This document shows positions 63,974-64,000 of a stretch of DNA of 64,000 bases, piece by piece; positions within the stretch are counted from its first letter, which is position 1; the number at the start of each line of letters is the position of its first letter. The DNA lies in assembly GCA_019637435.1 (NCBI GenBank), contig JAHBVO010000004.1:124001-188000 (forward strand), read 5' to 3'. Source of the DNA: Candidatus Obscuribacterales bacterium. GTDB lineage: Bacteria > Cyanobacteriota > Vampirovibrionia > Obscuribacterales > Obscuribacteraceae. A model generated the notes under the pieces. The model did not search any database and had not been told where the DNA came from. It saw only the letters and a list, made by a program, of their open reading frames with translations. Position numbers and translations under genes: made by a program.

Positions 63974-64000
63974 GTGAGCATAATTCTTGGATTGGAAACC
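63974..64000 (+). CDS. tsaD: 5' end of probable tsaD (partial)
   Basis: Only nine codons are in the window: GTG AGC ATA ATT CTT GGA TTG GAA ACC, giving VSIILGLET, the typical start of TsaD (ILGIETSCDE), the enzyme that installs t6A on tRNA. An in-frame TAA at 63956 shows that translation begins at this GTG or close to it. The call rests on this short motif alone. Confidence 0.5.

Noticed and set aside
1..64000. CRISPR arrays, insertion sequences, integrases, attachment sites, rRNA and tRNA genes
   Set aside because: Looked for regular repeats, transposase-like proteins and tRNA-like cloverleaf signals on both strands and saw none that hold up.

Overview
This 64 kb stretch is ordinary bacterial chromosome. 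It has moderate GC, tightly packed genes, many ATGA/GTGA start-stop overlaps, clear Shine-Dalgarno (SD) sites and many GTG/TTG starts. I see no rRNA, tRNA, transposase, phage gene or CRISPR array. Lipoprotein and signal peptides, a Tad-pilus locus, a eukaryotic-type Ser/Thr kinase fused to TPRs, orphan histidine kinases and a very high load of membrane glycosyltransferases suggest a large-genome, surface-glycan-rich environmental bacterium. My best guess is a Cyanobacteria-related non-photosynthetic lineage (Melainabacteria/Obscuribacterales type). That is a general impression, because the window has no phylogenetic marker beyond nine codons of a probable tsaD.

Layout. 0-11 kb: tail of an unknown gene, a long Lhr-type helicase, a membrane-anchored TPR-like protein, a Ser/Thr kinase-TPR protein, a lipoprotein, an M15 peptidase and a zinc-finger membrane protein. 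11-20.5 kb: a polyprenyl-type GT2, an orphan histidine kinase, a stand-alone protein with four MshEN-like repeats, a UDP-galactopyranose-mutase-like flavoprotein followed by a GT-C membrane protein (apparently using a CTG start), a DUF4328 protein and two secreted proteins. 20.5-39.5 kb: a glycan/membrane-enzyme region with an HTTM pair, three paralogous GT-C proteins, GT2 enzymes flanking a radical SAM enzyme, a GT87, a histidine-rich polytopic protein, two tandem GNATs, a tiny HTH protein behind an operator-like dyad, and a TIGR00027-type methyltransferase. 39.6-47.2 kb: a seven-gene co-directional operon encoding a membrane GT fused to a uridine-kinase/PRK-type kinase, a HAD phosphatase, a class II aldolase, a tandem-duplicated nucleotidyltransferase, GtrA, GT2 and a GDPD-like phosphodiesterase. 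It reads like a complete but unfamiliar route to an activated sugar or polyol and its transfer to a surface glycan. 47.2-49.3 kb: a Tat-exported DUF362 protein translationally coupled to a squalene-cyclase-repeat protein. 49.3-59.4 kb: a Tad locus (Flp pilin with its own terminator, a 1.15 kb gene-free stretch, then CpaB-CpaE-CpaF-TadB-TadC, a terminator, RidA, prepilin peptidase, DUF192, TadE-like). 59.4-64 kb: a CHASE3/HAMP/PAS histidine kinase, three small secreted Gly/Asn/Ser-rich proteins, and at the right edge the first codons of a probable tsaD.

The strongest candidate for an undescribed system is the 39.6-47.2 kb operon. Second-tier items are the MshEN-repeat-only protein, the Tad locus without a visible secretin, the radical SAM/GT2 pair and the His-rich membrane protein. 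All function calls rest on motif recognition by eye; no database search was run.
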